This document shows, in pieces, positions 37,179-46,672 of a DNA stretch of 56,695 bases; position 1 is the stretch's first letter; every line of letters begins with the position of its first letter. A program made the position numbers and the translations under genes. Source of the DNA: a bacterium (GTDB taxonomy: Bacteria; Patescibacteriota; Minisyncoccia; Phycocordibacterales; UBA6899); NCBI GenBank assembly GCA_021851895.1, contig JAJZQJ010000002.1, positions 69,046-125,740 on the forward strand, written 5' to 3'. The notes beneath the pieces were generated by a model. It searched no databases, was not told the DNA's origin, and worked only from the letters and a program-made list of their open reading frames with translations.

Positions 37179-38606
37179 CTAGACAGTCTGAATGATCGTC
37201 ATGTTTGTGCCGCCGATCGTGCCGAATGGTACGCCAACGCACAGCACGAAGGTATCTCCTTTTTTCGCTATTTTGCGATCAAGTAAGGTCTTCTTTGCGA
37301 CGGTGATCGCCGCGTCGACAGTGCTTACCTTTTCTGCGTGGACGATCGGAGTCGTACCGAATGAGATAGCAAGCTGACGTGCGACGTGTGCAAGTGGGGT
37401 AATTGCAATAAGTGGAACGTGTGGCTTATGACGTGCGAGCATTCTTGGAGTGAAGCCAGACTGCGTTAATGCAACAATGGCCTTCGCTCCGACCTGGTGT
37501 GCAGCATGCGTTGCATGCAGGGTAACTGCATCGACGGTCGATGGCTGCTCCTGGGGAGAGCGACGCTCCATTGCTTCATGAAAGAAGTCACTCTCTTCGG
37601 CACGTTTTGCGATCGTCGCCATCGTCTCGACAACGTTTATGGGGTCAATGCCGACTGCGGACTCTTGTGAGAGCATGACCGCATCCGTACCGTCGAACAC
37701 TGCATTTGCGACGTCTGCGACTTCGGCGCGAGTTGGTACCGGCGCATCAGTCATCGAATCGAGCATCTGCGTTGCCGTAATGACTGGCTTTCCTGCAGCG
37801 CGGCACATGCGAATGATCGTCTTTTGGAGTAGGGGGACATCTTCCTTGGGCACTTCGACCGCAAGGTCTCCGCGAGCAACCATGATACCGTCTGCCGCTG
37901 CGAGGATTTGAGCGAGATTGTCTATTGCTGCCTGTGTTTCGATCTTTGCGAATATGAGTGCGTTGCTCTTCGCCTTTTTGAGCAAAGCGCGTAGATTGGT
38001 GATATCCTTTGCAGTTTGCACGAACGATAATGCGACGATGTCGACGTTTTTGCTGACGCCGAATGCGAGGTCACGTTTATCTTTTGGTGTGATCGCGCCG
38101 ATCGAGAGCATTGCTCCAGGTACGTTCACTCCGCGGCGTGAGCGAATGTTACCTCCCGCGATGACTTTGGTGTATATATCCTCGCCATCAACCTTTTGTA
38201 CCTCAAGGATGTATTTTCCATCCTCAAGCATGATGCGCATGCCTGCACGTACTTCCTTTGGGAGCATCTTGTAGTTCACGGAGACCTCCTTTGCAGTACC
38301 TTCGACATTTCTCGTCGTGATCATGAATTTCGCTCCATTCTTGAGCTCAACGCTGCCGTCCGTGAAATCGCCAATGCGTATCTTTGGGCCACAGAGATCT
38401 TGGAGGATGGCTATTGGCTGATTCGCTATCGCTGCAGCCTTACGGGCATTGTCGATGCGCTCACCGTGCTCTTTGTGATCGCCATGCGAGAAGTTGATAC
38501 GTGCGACGTTGAGTCCCTTGCTTATCATCTGTGCGATGACCTCTGGTGAATTTGAGGCAGGTCCGAGTGTCGCGACGATTTTCGTTTGTTTCTGGAGTAC
38601 TTTCAT
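37179..38606 (-). CDS. pyk: Pyruvate kinase
   Basis: TKIVATLGPASNSPEVIAQMISKGLNVARINFSHG...MVARGDLAVEVP...VITATQMLDSM. Confidence 0.95.
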   Translation of the reverse strand: MKVLQKQTKIVATLGPASNSPEVIAQMISKGLNVARINFSHGDHKEHGERIDNARKAAAIANQPIAILQDLCGPKIRIGDFTDGSVELKNGAKFMITTRNVEGTAKEVSVNYKMLPKEVRAGMRIMLEDGKYILEVQKVDGEDIYTKVIAGGNIRSRRGVNVPGAMLSIGAITPKDKRDLAFGVSKNVDIVALSFVQTAKDITNLRALLKKAKSNALIFAKIETQAAIDNLAQILAAADGIMVARGDLAVEVPKEDVPLLQKTIIRMCRAAGKPVITATQMLDSMTDAPVPTRAEVADVANAVFDGTDAVMLSQESAVGIDPINVVETMATIAKRAEESDFFHEAMERRSPQEQPSTVDAVTLHATHAAHQVGAKAIVALTQSGFTPRMLARHKPHVPLIAITPLAHVARQLAISFGTTPIVHAEKVSTVDAAITVAKKTLLDRKIAKKGDTFVLCVGVPFGTIGGTNMTIIQTV

Positions 38607-38738
38607 GAATATAGTATTAAGAATAGAGAGATATTCTACCACAATATATGGAAAAGAGGAAGTGCATTGCTCATATAATGCTATATTCTTCTTCAGTTTT
38701 CATCTTTCCGAATCTAGGTTTCGTGCTATCATCATTTT

Positions 38739-39203
38739 ATGATCGGTCTCGCACTCACGAATGAACAACTCGCGACACTTCTCAAGATGGTTTATGTCGC
38801 GAATACGGTCGCAAACGGCCCCTTTGGCGATCGCATATCACGAAAAGATTTCGATGACATGGAACAGTATGTTTTTTCGCGCGCAAAAGATGTCTTTCCT
38901 ATGGCGGTCTACCAGCATAAAGTCGAAGAGGGAGATGAACATCACCATCCGTCGTTGATCTTTGAAAGTGACCCTGATGTCAACGCGCTTTTCGATCAGT
39001 ATGAAGAGTACGTAGCGCGTATGGTCATGGCAGAGAAACTTGCAGAGCGCGATATCGAACATGAGTTTGGTGCCCACGCAAAGGATCAGATGAGTGCAGC
39101 GCAGTTCGAGGAGCTTGTTGCTGATCGCTCTACTCTATATGAGGAGTTGCTTGAAACGCACGGATTGAAGATATTGGAGATCGCTCCTCAATTCAAGAAA
39201 TGA
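38739..39203 (+). CDS. Hypothetical protein
   Basis: Open frame with TATCAT-N6-ATG start, followed immediately by the next gene. Confidence 0.65.
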   Translation: MIGLALTNEQLATLLKMVYVANTVANGPFGDRISRKDFDDMEQYVFSRAKDVFPMAVYQHKVEEGDEHHHPSLIFESDPDVNALFDQYEEYVARMVMAEKLAERDIEHEFGAHAKDQMSAAQFEELVADRSTLYEELLETHGLKILEIAPQFKK

Positions 39204-39204
39204 T

Positions 39205-39759
39205 ATGGTGATCTTTCTCGACTGCGATTGGACGATTTTCGATGCGCAAGGCTTCGTCGATTATCTTGATGCGCATGATAATGACACTTCGGAACTGCGT
39301 AAACAGCGACCCGATGCACCACTTTCTGGGTGGCTATATCCTGACGTCATTGATTTTTGTGTGGATGCGCGAAAGGCGGGGCATAAGATCGTCATCTTAT
39401 CCATGGCACTCAATGTCGAGGGTCAGCACGCGAAGATCATGGCGACGGGTATCGGCGCATATGTCGATGATGTCATCGTCGTTCCTGGGCAAAAGAGTAT
39501 GGCAGCGGAGTCGTGGTTGCGTGAACATGGCGAGCGACCGAACGGACATTATTTCATCGACGATGCTCCTGTTTTCTTGAATGACATGAAACGCATGCTC
39601 CCAGGTATATGGTGTGTGCGCATGGAACGCGAGGCATTACTTCCGTCACAGGAGTCGATCGCGTCAGTAGATCTCTCTGATAGGACGATCACTGCATTAG
39701 ATGAGTTGCGTCCTGTACTGCATATGGAAGAGCGCGGGGAGGGAGTTGTTGAAATATAG
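39205..39759 (+). CDS. HAD-superfamily-like protein (divergent)
   Basis: VIFLDCDWTIFDAQGF (DxDxT-like); GHKIVILSMAL; GHYFIDDAPVFLNDM. Confidence 0.6.
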   Translation: MVIFLDCDWTIFDAQGFVDYLDAHDNDTSELRKQRPDAPLSGWLYPDVIDFCVDARKAGHKIVILSMALNVEGQHAKIMATGIGAYVDDVIVVPGQKSMAAESWLREHGERPNGHYFIDDAPVFLNDMKRMLPGIWCVRMEREALLPSQESIASVDLSDRTITALDELRPVLHMEERGEGVVEI

Positions 39760-39796
39760 AAAACACAGCAAATGCGTTGCATTTGCTGTGTTTTTT
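39760..39796 (+). terminator. Rho-independent terminator
   Basis: aaaacacagcaaatgcgttgcatttgctgtgtttttt. Confidence 0.8.
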
Positions 39797-39804
39797 CGAG
39801 TAGA

Positions 39805-39945
39805 TGAAAAGTCCGTGCTTGCGGACACGGACTTCTCGGTAAGCCGTCAAGCATGAAGCGCGCATCGTTTCGTAAGGACCGTGAAGAACCTTTCGGCGTA
39901 TGTGTGCTCGCAGCCACGAGCGGTCTATGCTTACAATATAGCATA
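39805..39945 (-). ncRNA. Candidate small RNA
   Basis: Minus strand: tgctatatt -10-like element then about 110 nt ending in aagtccgtgtccgcaagcacggactttt; no convincing ORF. Confidence 0.35.
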
Positions 39946-39956
39946 TTTATGAGAAA

Positions 39957-39981
39957 AGTGGAGTGCCGGAACACTCCACTG
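39957..39981 (-). terminator. Terminator of the 40028..40462 gene
   Basis: minus strand agtggagtgttccggcactccacttttct. Confidence 0.65.
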
Positions 39982-40027
39982 TGGATAACTGAACTCGTCA
40001 ACTTTTTCGATGGGGAGGTGCTGTCGG

Positions 40028-40462
40028 TCAGCGAGACGTTGCGTCTTTGCGCTTCCGCTCGGTCTTGCGGACCGCTCGGAAATGTTCACGAGCGCGGTTG
40101 CACGCACGCGTCAGCAGACGAGCATCGACCTCGACCTCCTTAGGCTTCGGCCCCTTGCCGATCCAACGCACACCATGAAAATGTGCGTGCCGATCTTCGT
40201 GAATGAAGGAGACCTCTGTCTCCTTGTTGATCACGAAAATGATGGCATGGTCAGTGGCTTTCAGTAGTTGCACGGGGTCTTTGAGCTGCTTGCGATGACT
40301 CAGCTCTTTGCCGACCGCGGCCTTGAGCTCTTCGACGGTGGTGCCGACCGGTGTGCCGAGGTCAATGAGCGCGAGGGCAAAGGCCTCGTAAAAATTTCTT
40401 TTATGCAGACGCGTCATGGTGCCGTCAGCATATTCCTGAATCATCTGATGGCTCAGGGACAT
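40028..40462 (-). CDS. Hypothetical protein with strong Shine-Dalgarno
   Basis: minus strand aaaaggaggactcATG; MSLSHQMIQEYADGTMTRLHKRNFYEAFALALIDLG... Confidence 0.65.
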   Translation of the reverse strand: MSLSHQMIQEYADGTMTRLHKRNFYEAFALALIDLGTPVGTTVEELKAAVGKELSHRKQLKDPVQLLKATDHAIIFVINKETEVSFIHEDRHAHFHGVRWIGKGPKPKEVEVDARLLTRACNRAREHFRAVRKTERKRKDATSR

Positions 40463-40587
40463 GAGTCCTCCTTTTCTGAGAGCGTTTTCTAGAAAAACTT
40501 ATAACATAAAATATCCATTTTAGCAATAGTACTTCTCGATTCGATAAAATGGACTTAACTGTATGCCATACGCTATAATTCGAGCAT

Positions 40588-41043
40588 ATGACGATACAAG
40601 CGAACGTTAAAGAGGAGATCAAGAATGCAATGCGTGCAAAGGATCAAGTGCGCCTTCTTGTCTTGCGTGGGATGTCGACGGCATTTACCAATGAACTCGT
40701 TGCATTACGAAAGACGCCACAAGATGAGCTCGATGATACTGCTGCGCTTAATGTGTTGAAGCGTCTTGCGAAGCAGCGTAAGGACTCGATCGATCAATTT
40801 ACAAAGGGTGGGCGTATGGATCTTGTCGACAACGAAAAGGCAGAGCTTGCAATCATTGAGACCTTCCTTCCAAAGATGCTTTCACGAGACGAGATACGTC
40901 CGGTGGCAGAGGCGAAGATCGCAGAGCTCGGTGTTACGGATAAGTCGGGTATCGGCAAACTTACGGGTGCAGTTATGAAAGCACTCGGCAGTAATGTTGA
41001 TGGTGCAGATGTGAAGGCGGTACTCGAAGAGTTACTTCCATAG
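40588..41043 (+). CDS. YqeY-like (GatB/YqeY domain) protein
   Basis: VKEEIKNAMRAKDQVRLLVLRGMSTAF...EKAELAIIETFLPKMLSRDEI...GKLTGAVMKAL. Confidence 0.85.
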   Translation: MTIQANVKEEIKNAMRAKDQVRLLVLRGMSTAFTNELVALRKTPQDELDDTAALNVLKRLAKQRKDSIDQFTKGGRMDLVDNEKAELAIIETFLPKMLSRDEIRPVAEAKIAELGVTDKSGIGKLTGAVMKALGSNVDGADVKAVLEELLP

Positions 41044-41151
41044 TGATTTGATATAAAAGGCGCAAGATGCGCCTTTTATGCTATTTCGTTATCCACTTGC
41101 TCATATGTTACGATACGGTAGTATAATAGCATTCAATTCGGAAATGGCTCG

Positions 41152-41952
41152 ATGTTTGAAACGCCGATCATGCGAACAAAACTCAACGTCACAAAAGATG
41201 ATAGGGAGTCTTTGCGGCAGGCACTCGAAAAAGAGGCTGCCGCGCATAAGATCACCGCGGCTGCTCACCAGGAGTCGCTTGATCGACAGCGCACGTTGGA
41301 GCAGCAGCTCGAAGCGCTACGTCGAACGTTCCTCGATACGGAACGCAATTTTACGATCCTTCAGATCCAACTCGATAGTGCGAAGAAAAAGATCGCTCGC
41401 TTGAGTAAATTACGCAGGGAGGCGGAAGCACGTTCTTTGCGTCATCAATTTATCGATATATATAATCTCGAGGGTTTTCGACATGAATATAATCGCTTCG
41501 TCAGAGAGCTCGCACGGGGTATATGGGATAGAGGGACTATCGTGTATTTCGATCTCGATGGATTTAAGCTGGTCAATGACCTGCTTAGCCATGATGTTGG
41601 CAACGAGATACTCATCGCTTTTGGGGAGTGCTTGCAGAACGAAAGTAGGCCAGAGGATGTCTCTGCGTGCTTGCATGGTGATGAATTCGCATTGATCTTA
41701 CCTGATACAGACCTAAAGGCGGCAGAATCGATCATGTCACGTATCCACCAGGCAGCTGCAGAGATCGATGCGGGAGACATCGACTATCGCCACGTCTTTG
41801 AGGAGCTGGGCAGAGAGCAGCTTGTCGAGTTCTCTTCAGGATTCTTCACGATGGAGAGGGGTGATCCGATACTTTCTGCTGAGGAGGCGCTCATGCGTGC
41901 GGAGTCGACGATACCGAAGTTTGCAAATCGTCGAAAAACAAGGAATAAATAA
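41152..41952 (+). CDS. Coiled-coil GGDEF-like domain protein with HGDEF signature
   Basis: TIVYFDLDGFKLVNDLLSHDVGNEILIAFGECL...SACLHGDEFALILPDTD. Confidence 0.8.
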   Translation: MFETPIMRTKLNVTKDDRESLRQALEKEAAAHKITAAAHQESLDRQRTLEQQLEALRRTFLDTERNFTILQIQLDSAKKKIARLSKLRREAEARSLRHQFIDIYNLEGFRHEYNRFVRELARGIWDRGTIVYFDLDGFKLVNDLLSHDVGNEILIAFGECLQNESRPEDVSACLHGDEFALILPDTDLKAAESIMSRIHQAAAEIDAGDIDYRHVFEELGREQLVEFSSGFFTMERGDPILSAEEALMRAESTIPKFANRRKTRNK

Positions 41953-42007
41953 CGCGGCGGCCATTTTTCGGCCGCTGTTTCATATTTCAGGATGGTATAA
42001 TGGTCAT

Positions 42008-44707
42008 ATGACACGACACACAAAAGAGTACTATCGCATGGACGTGAAGACCCTCGAAAAGACCCTCATGACAGATGTCGTGCTCGGTCTCAAGAAGGAG
42101 CAAGTCGCAGAACGCCTCGGACTGTATGGCGCGAATGATTTTGGTGAGGAAGTTCGAGTTACGCTACTCAATCGTATCGTCGATCAATTCCGTTCACCGT
42201 TGACCTTCACGCTCCTCATTGCAGGTGTCGTCACGACGTTGCTCTCTGAATATGTCGATGCGACAGTCATCTTCTTCGCCCTCATCGTCAATATTCTCAT
42301 CAACCTCTATCAGGAAGGAAGAGCTTCTCGTGCTTTTGCTGCACTTAAGGCGAGCGAGGAAGCATACTGTACGGTGGTTCGTGAGGGGGAACCTATTCGC
42401 ATTGGAACAAGAGAGCTCGTTCCTGGGGACATCATATTGCTTCAGGCGGGTTCTACTGTTCCTGCAGATGCACGTATTCTTGAGGCACATGGTGCACAAC
42501 TCAATGAATCGGTGCTTACCGGAGAGTGGGCGCCCGTCGTAAAGCACGCGGATGAGATCGCACATGTCCTACCACTCACCGATCAGAAAAATATGTTGTT
42601 CATGGGCACACTCGTCGCGTCGGGCGTGCTTCGTGCTGCTGTCGTAGAGACTGGAGAGCGTACCGCATTCGGTGGTATCGCTGCGAGCCTTCGCGTAGTT
42701 AAGGCTCCTGAGACTCCGATGCAGAAGAATATTGCCGCGATCGCGCGCATGCTCACGATCATCATCCTCATTGCGCTCGGACTCGTTTTCCTCCTTGGAC
42801 TCTATCGTCATGTTCCTATCACGGAGACATTGATGATCGGCATTGCGATAGCAGTAGCTGCAATACCAGAAGGTATGCCCGCAGCGGTTTCGGTCATGCT
42901 CGCGATCAGTATGCAGCGCATATTAGGCAAGGGCGGACTCGTTCGAAGCCTCTTGGCTGCAGAGACTCTTGGCAGTGCAACCGTCATTATCACTGATAAG
43001 ACAGGGACGCTCACTGAAGGCATCATGACGCTTGAGCGCGTTGTTTGTTTTCATGGGATTGCAGAGCATAAGGATGGTTTTCGGGAAAAAGTTTGGCATG
43101 AGGAGCACGGTGATGAGCATGACGCACTTTCTTTTGCTTATCTTGCAGGCAATGTCATCGTCGAACATGAGCATGATCAGTTCCGTCATCCCCAGTTCCA
43201 TGGACGTCCTGTTGAGGTGGCGATAGCTCGAGCGGCGCACCTTTCCGGAGTGGATATGCGTGAGCTCGAAAGAGATTATCCGCGTATTGATGCGACGCCA
43301 TTCATCTCTTCTCTACGCATGTCTTTGGTGCTTTCAGGGATACGTGGCATGAAGCACAATCGACTCATTGGGTTAGGGGCAGCTGAGGAGATGCTTGCAC
43401 ATGCCTCTGCATATTATGCTGATGGTAAGGCGCATCCGATGCACGAAGAACAAAGAGCACTATTTGAAAACGAGCTCCGTGAGGCGACTCGTAATGGCGT
43501 TCGTGTTGTCTCTGTTGGTTACATTGATACACAGCTCGAACGATTACCAGGAGAGCCAGAGATGCTCGCAACGCTCTTTGATGGGGAAGGAACTTTCGTC
43601 TTTTGCGGATTGTTTTATTTGGCCGATCCTCTGCGCGAGGATGTACGCACTGCGATCAGTACTGCGCGCAATGCAGGTATACGGGTGATCATGGCGACCG
43701 GGGACAACCCCGAAACCGCACGCGCGATAGCATTGGGCGCGGGAATTGTTGCGCATCCATCTGCGCCTGTGCTCCTTGGGAGTGAGATCGACGCACTTTC
43801 TGACGAGCAGCTGCTTGAAAAGCTCCATGTCATCAATATCTGTGCGCGCATGCTCCCTGCACATAAGCAGCGCATGGCACAGTTGCTTGGAGGGGCAGGC
43901 GAGATCGTCGCGATGACCGGAGATGGTGTTAACGATGCGCCTGCGTTGCGAACTGCAGCGATCGGTGTCGCTTTAGGAAGTGGTACCGATGTGGCCAAGG
44001 AAGCCTCAGGTCTTGTGCTTACCAATAACAGCTTCGGAATCATCGTATCAGCGATCGAGGAAGGACGTCGCGCTGTGGATAATATTCGAAAGAACGTCGC
44101 CTATCTGCTCTCCACATCATTTTCAGAGATCATGCTCGTTGTTGCGGCACTTGGTTTTGGTTTGCCCTTGCCACTGCTTCCTGTGCAGATCCTTTGGACG
44201 AACATGCTCACCGAAGGATTCATGAATTTCTCGTTTGCCTTCGAGCGCCCAGAGCAGGGCATTATGCGACGCGATCCTCGTCTTCATGGCGCGGGCACGA
44301 TGATCTCGAAACGCTTCATGCTCTTTGTTGTGGTGGTTGGTGCGATCGTTGGGCTATTGCTTGTCGGTTTGTATCTCTTCTTGCAGGCATCGACGCTTTC
44401 CGAAGTGACCGCGCGCACGGTACTCTTTATCGCATTGACGCTGCTCGCAACGCTCGTCTCGTTCTCACTGCGTGATCTCCATACTCCAATATGGAAGATC
44501 GCACCATGGTCTAATCTCTATTTGCTCGGCGCACTCGCGCTTGCCTTCGCAGGACTCATGGTCGCACTATTTATCCCTAGTGTCGCGCATCTTCTTTCGT
44601 TGGACCCTGCAGGCATTGGACACTATGGGGTACACATATTCCTTTCGTTGATTATCATGTATAGTGGGGTTGAGGCAGCAAAGTATTTTATCCTTCGTAA
44701 TCATTAG
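42008..44707 (+). CDS. P-type cation-transporting ATPase
   Basis: DKTGTLTEG; NESVLTGEWAPV; AIPEGMPAAVSVMLA; MTGDGVNDAPALRTAAIGVALGSGTDVAKEAS. Confidence 0.93.
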   Translation: MTRHTKEYYRMDVKTLEKTLMTDVVLGLKKEQVAERLGLYGANDFGEEVRVTLLNRIVDQFRSPLTFTLLIAGVVTTLLSEYVDATVIFFALIVNILINLYQEGRASRAFAALKASEEAYCTVVREGEPIRIGTRELVPGDIILLQAGSTVPADARILEAHGAQLNESVLTGEWAPVVKHADEIAHVLPLTDQKNMLFMGTLVASGVLRAAVVETGERTAFGGIAASLRVVKAPETPMQKNIAAIARMLTIIILIALGLVFLLGLYRHVPITETLMIGIAIAVAAIPEGMPAAVSVMLAISMQRILGKGGLVRSLLAAETLGSATVIITDKTGTLTEGIMTLERVVCFHGIAEHKDGFREKVWHEEHGDEHDALSFAYLAGNVIVEHEHDQFRHPQFHGRPVEVAIARAAHLSGVDMRELERDYPRIDATPFISSLRMSLVLSGIRGMKHNRLIGLGAAEEMLAHASAYYADGKAHPMHEEQRALFENELREATRNGVRVVSVGYIDTQLERLPGEPEMLATLFDGEGTFVFCGLFYLADPLREDVRTAISTARNAGIRVIMATGDNPETARAIALGAGIVAHPSAPVLLGSEIDALSDEQLLEKLHVINICARMLPAHKQRMAQLLGGAGEIVAMTGDGVNDAPALRTAAIGVALGSGTDVAKEASGLVLTNNSFGIIVSAIEEGRRAVDNIRKNVAYLLSTSFSEIMLVVAALGFGLPLPLLPVQILWTNMLTEGFMNFSFAFERPEQGIMRRDPRLHGAGTMISKRFMLFVVVVGAIVGLLLVGLYLFLQASTLSEVTARTVLFIALTLLATLVSFSLRDLHTPIWKIAPWSNLYLLGALALAFAGLMVALFIPSVAHLLSLDPAGIGHYGVHIFLSLIIMYSGVEAAKYFILRNH

Positions 44708-44713
44708 TAATTC

Positions 44714-45835
44714 ATGGAATTCATCTATTTGACGATCATCCTTCTTGCGTTCGCTATCGCCGTGTTTCTGATACTTCGTAAATTAGATACAAGAAACGGA
44801 GTCAGTGATGAGATGAAGAATTTTGCAGCGGTACGAGAAGCGGACCGCGCAGCACTCGGCATGTTGCAGCAGCAGCTCGGAGAACTCACGAGGCAGATCG
44901 ATACGCGACTCACTGAGTCACGTCGCGATGTCTCTGAGGCCGTACACAGACAATTCTCTGAATCGCAAAGATTGCTTTCTGATATCAATGCACAGATGTC
45001 TGACCGGCTTGTCGCCGTTGCGAAAGAGCAAATGCGTGCCAATGAGGCAGTCGAACACTTCGCGCAGATCGGTGATCAGCTCGCGAATTTGGAGCGCACG
45101 TTGACTCACCAGAAGCAGCGTGGAAATTGGGGTGAAGCATCGCTTGCGCTCATCTTGCAGAATATCCTTCCTCCTGATGCCTATAAATTGCAGTATCAGC
45201 TTACGGACAAGGAGATCGTTGATGCGGTCATTGTCACGAAGGATGGGATGATACCAATAGACGCAAAATTCTCCCTCGATAATTATCAGCGCGTGACGCA
45301 GGAGGAAGACGAAACACGTCGAGAGGAGCTTGAGAAAGAGTTTCGTAATGACCTTAAGAAGCGTATCGATGAGACCGCTAAGTATGTGAATGAAAAAGCG
45401 GGAACACTTTCGTTTGCATTTATGTATATTCCTGCTGAGGCTATCTATTACGATCTGTTGGTCAATGAGGTCGGACGCATAAAGAGTAATACGCGCAGTC
45501 TTCTTGATTACGCGTACCACGAAAAGAAGGTGATCATCGTTTCTCCAACGACTTTCTCTGCTTATTTGCAGGCGGTGTTGTTCGGCTACAATGCGTTCAA
45601 GATAGAGAAGGATGCAGTAGAGATCATCAAGCGTGTCGAAGAGCTCGGTCGCCATATCAAGGCCTATGAAGAGTTTTACAAGAAGCTCGGAGGGTCGCTC
45701 TCCACTACGGTCAGTCACTATAATTCCGCATATAAGGAATTGGGGAAGATCGATAAGGATGTGAAGCGTATCGCTGGCTCAGCCATGGGCGTAGAGCCTG
45801 TAGCGCTCGATAAACCGATGATGGAAGAAGAATGA
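44714..45835 (+). CDS. rmuC: RmuC-family DNA recombination protein
   Basis: Single TM, long coiled coil, NWGEASLALILQNILPPDAYKLQYQL...IPIDAKFSLDNYQR...ETAKYVNEKAGTLSFAFMYIPAEAIYYDL. Confidence 0.9.
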   Translation: MEFIYLTIILLAFAIAVFLILRKLDTRNGVSDEMKNFAAVREADRAALGMLQQQLGELTRQIDTRLTESRRDVSEAVHRQFSESQRLLSDINAQMSDRLVAVAKEQMRANEAVEHFAQIGDQLANLERTLTHQKQRGNWGEASLALILQNILPPDAYKLQYQLTDKEIVDAVIVTKDGMIPIDAKFSLDNYQRVTQEEDETRREELEKEFRNDLKKRIDETAKYVNEKAGTLSFAFMYIPAEAIYYDLLVNEVGRIKSNTRSLLDYAYHEKKVIIVSPTTFSAYLQAVLFGYNAFKIEKDAVEIIKRVEELGRHIKAYEEFYKKLGGSLSTTVSHYNSAYKELGKIDKDVKRIAGSAMGVEPVALDKPMMEEE

Positions 45836-45836
45836 G

Positions 45837-45860
45837 AAAAGCCGCCCTTGGGCGGCTTTG
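45837..45860. terminator. Bidirectional terminator
   Basis: gaaaagccgcccttgggcggcttt. Confidence 0.7.
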
Positions 45861-45861
45861 T

Positions 45862-46191
45862 TCATTGATCGAGGAGCAGGACAGCGAGGTTCGTGATCGC
45901 AAGCGATACTTCGAATCCACGCAGTCGGATGTCATCGTGCTCTTCGGTCCGCACGATGTCGAGGCCTTTTTCGATGCTTTTCCCTACATGCTCCTTGAGG
46001 TTATCGCGAAAGCGTGCGGGGAGAGTGCCGATTGCGGGAAGTAGTATGCTCGCGCAGGCGAGCTCCGCGGCGATGTCGTTGCATTCTTTGCCCATGTACA
46101 TCTTTTTCGGGATGGGGAGGTAGGCGCGCACGCAAGCGAGTGCGATGCGGAACTGTTCCTCCTTCGAAAGATGGGCATTGATACTTACCAT
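45862..46191 (-). CDS. Small alpha-helical orphan protein, member 3 of a tandem triplet
   Basis: MVSINAHLSKEEQFRIALACVRAYL...ACASILLPAIGTLPARFRDNLKEHVGKSIEKGLDIV... Confidence 0.6.
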   Translation of the reverse strand: MVSINAHLSKEEQFRIALACVRAYLPIPKKMYMGKECNDIAAELACASILLPAIGTLPARFRDNLKEHVGKSIEKGLDIVRTEEHDDIRLRGFEVSLAITNLAVLLLDQ

Positions 46192-46559
46192 CAGGTCCCT
46201 CCAGTTTTCTTGCGGAAGAAGTTCCGCTTTTCGTTTCGCTTCATGTACAGGATGTTGCAGGTGAGGCGAGCGATAGTGATGCTCGCCTGGAGCCGATCTT
46301 CGGAGGGGAGGTGATTCGTATCATCGATATTCGCCGTGTAGATTTCCTTGGCGGTATCGAGTGCGTACTTGAGCATTTCGTTCATCTCGTCGGGAGGGGC
46401 ACCAATGAGCCCTTCCATGATGATCGCAGCACAGTGGCCTTCGTTGACCGTGTCGTGAGCAGTAGGTCCGACCCAAGTAGGCAGATGCTGCTTCACGAAG
46501 TTGAGGCAAAACGGGTAAAGAGCGACGGGAAGTAAGGGCGGTTTCTGCTTTCGGAGCAT
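46191..46559 (-). CDS. Small alpha-helical orphan protein, member 2 of a tandem triplet
   Basis: LYPFCLNFVKQHL...GHCAAIIMEGLIGAPPDEMNEMLKYALDTAKEIYTA...; abuts the previous ORF. Confidence 0.6.
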   Translation of the reverse strand: MLRKQKPPLLPVALYPFCLNFVKQHLPTWVGPTAHDTVNEGHCAAIIMEGLIGAPPDEMNEMLKYALDTAKEIYTANIDDTNHLPSEDRLQASITIARLTCNILYMKRNEKRNFFRKKTGGT

Positions 46560-46672
46560 AAGACATCCTTTCGCTGATGCGCTATAGAGGTACGTTCTGC
46601 ACTGAGATTACTGTATTTTGAGGATTTCGCAAGCAAAGAAAAACCACCAGTGGTGGTTCGTCGTCGTGCTCT

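Noticed and set aside
37024-37242. 72-aa Arg-rich minus-strand ORF
   Set aside because: Covers the GC-rich hairpin element and the pyk 3' end; no coding signal
44918-45718. 266-aa minus-strand ORF
   Set aside because: Antisense to rmuC with no domain signal
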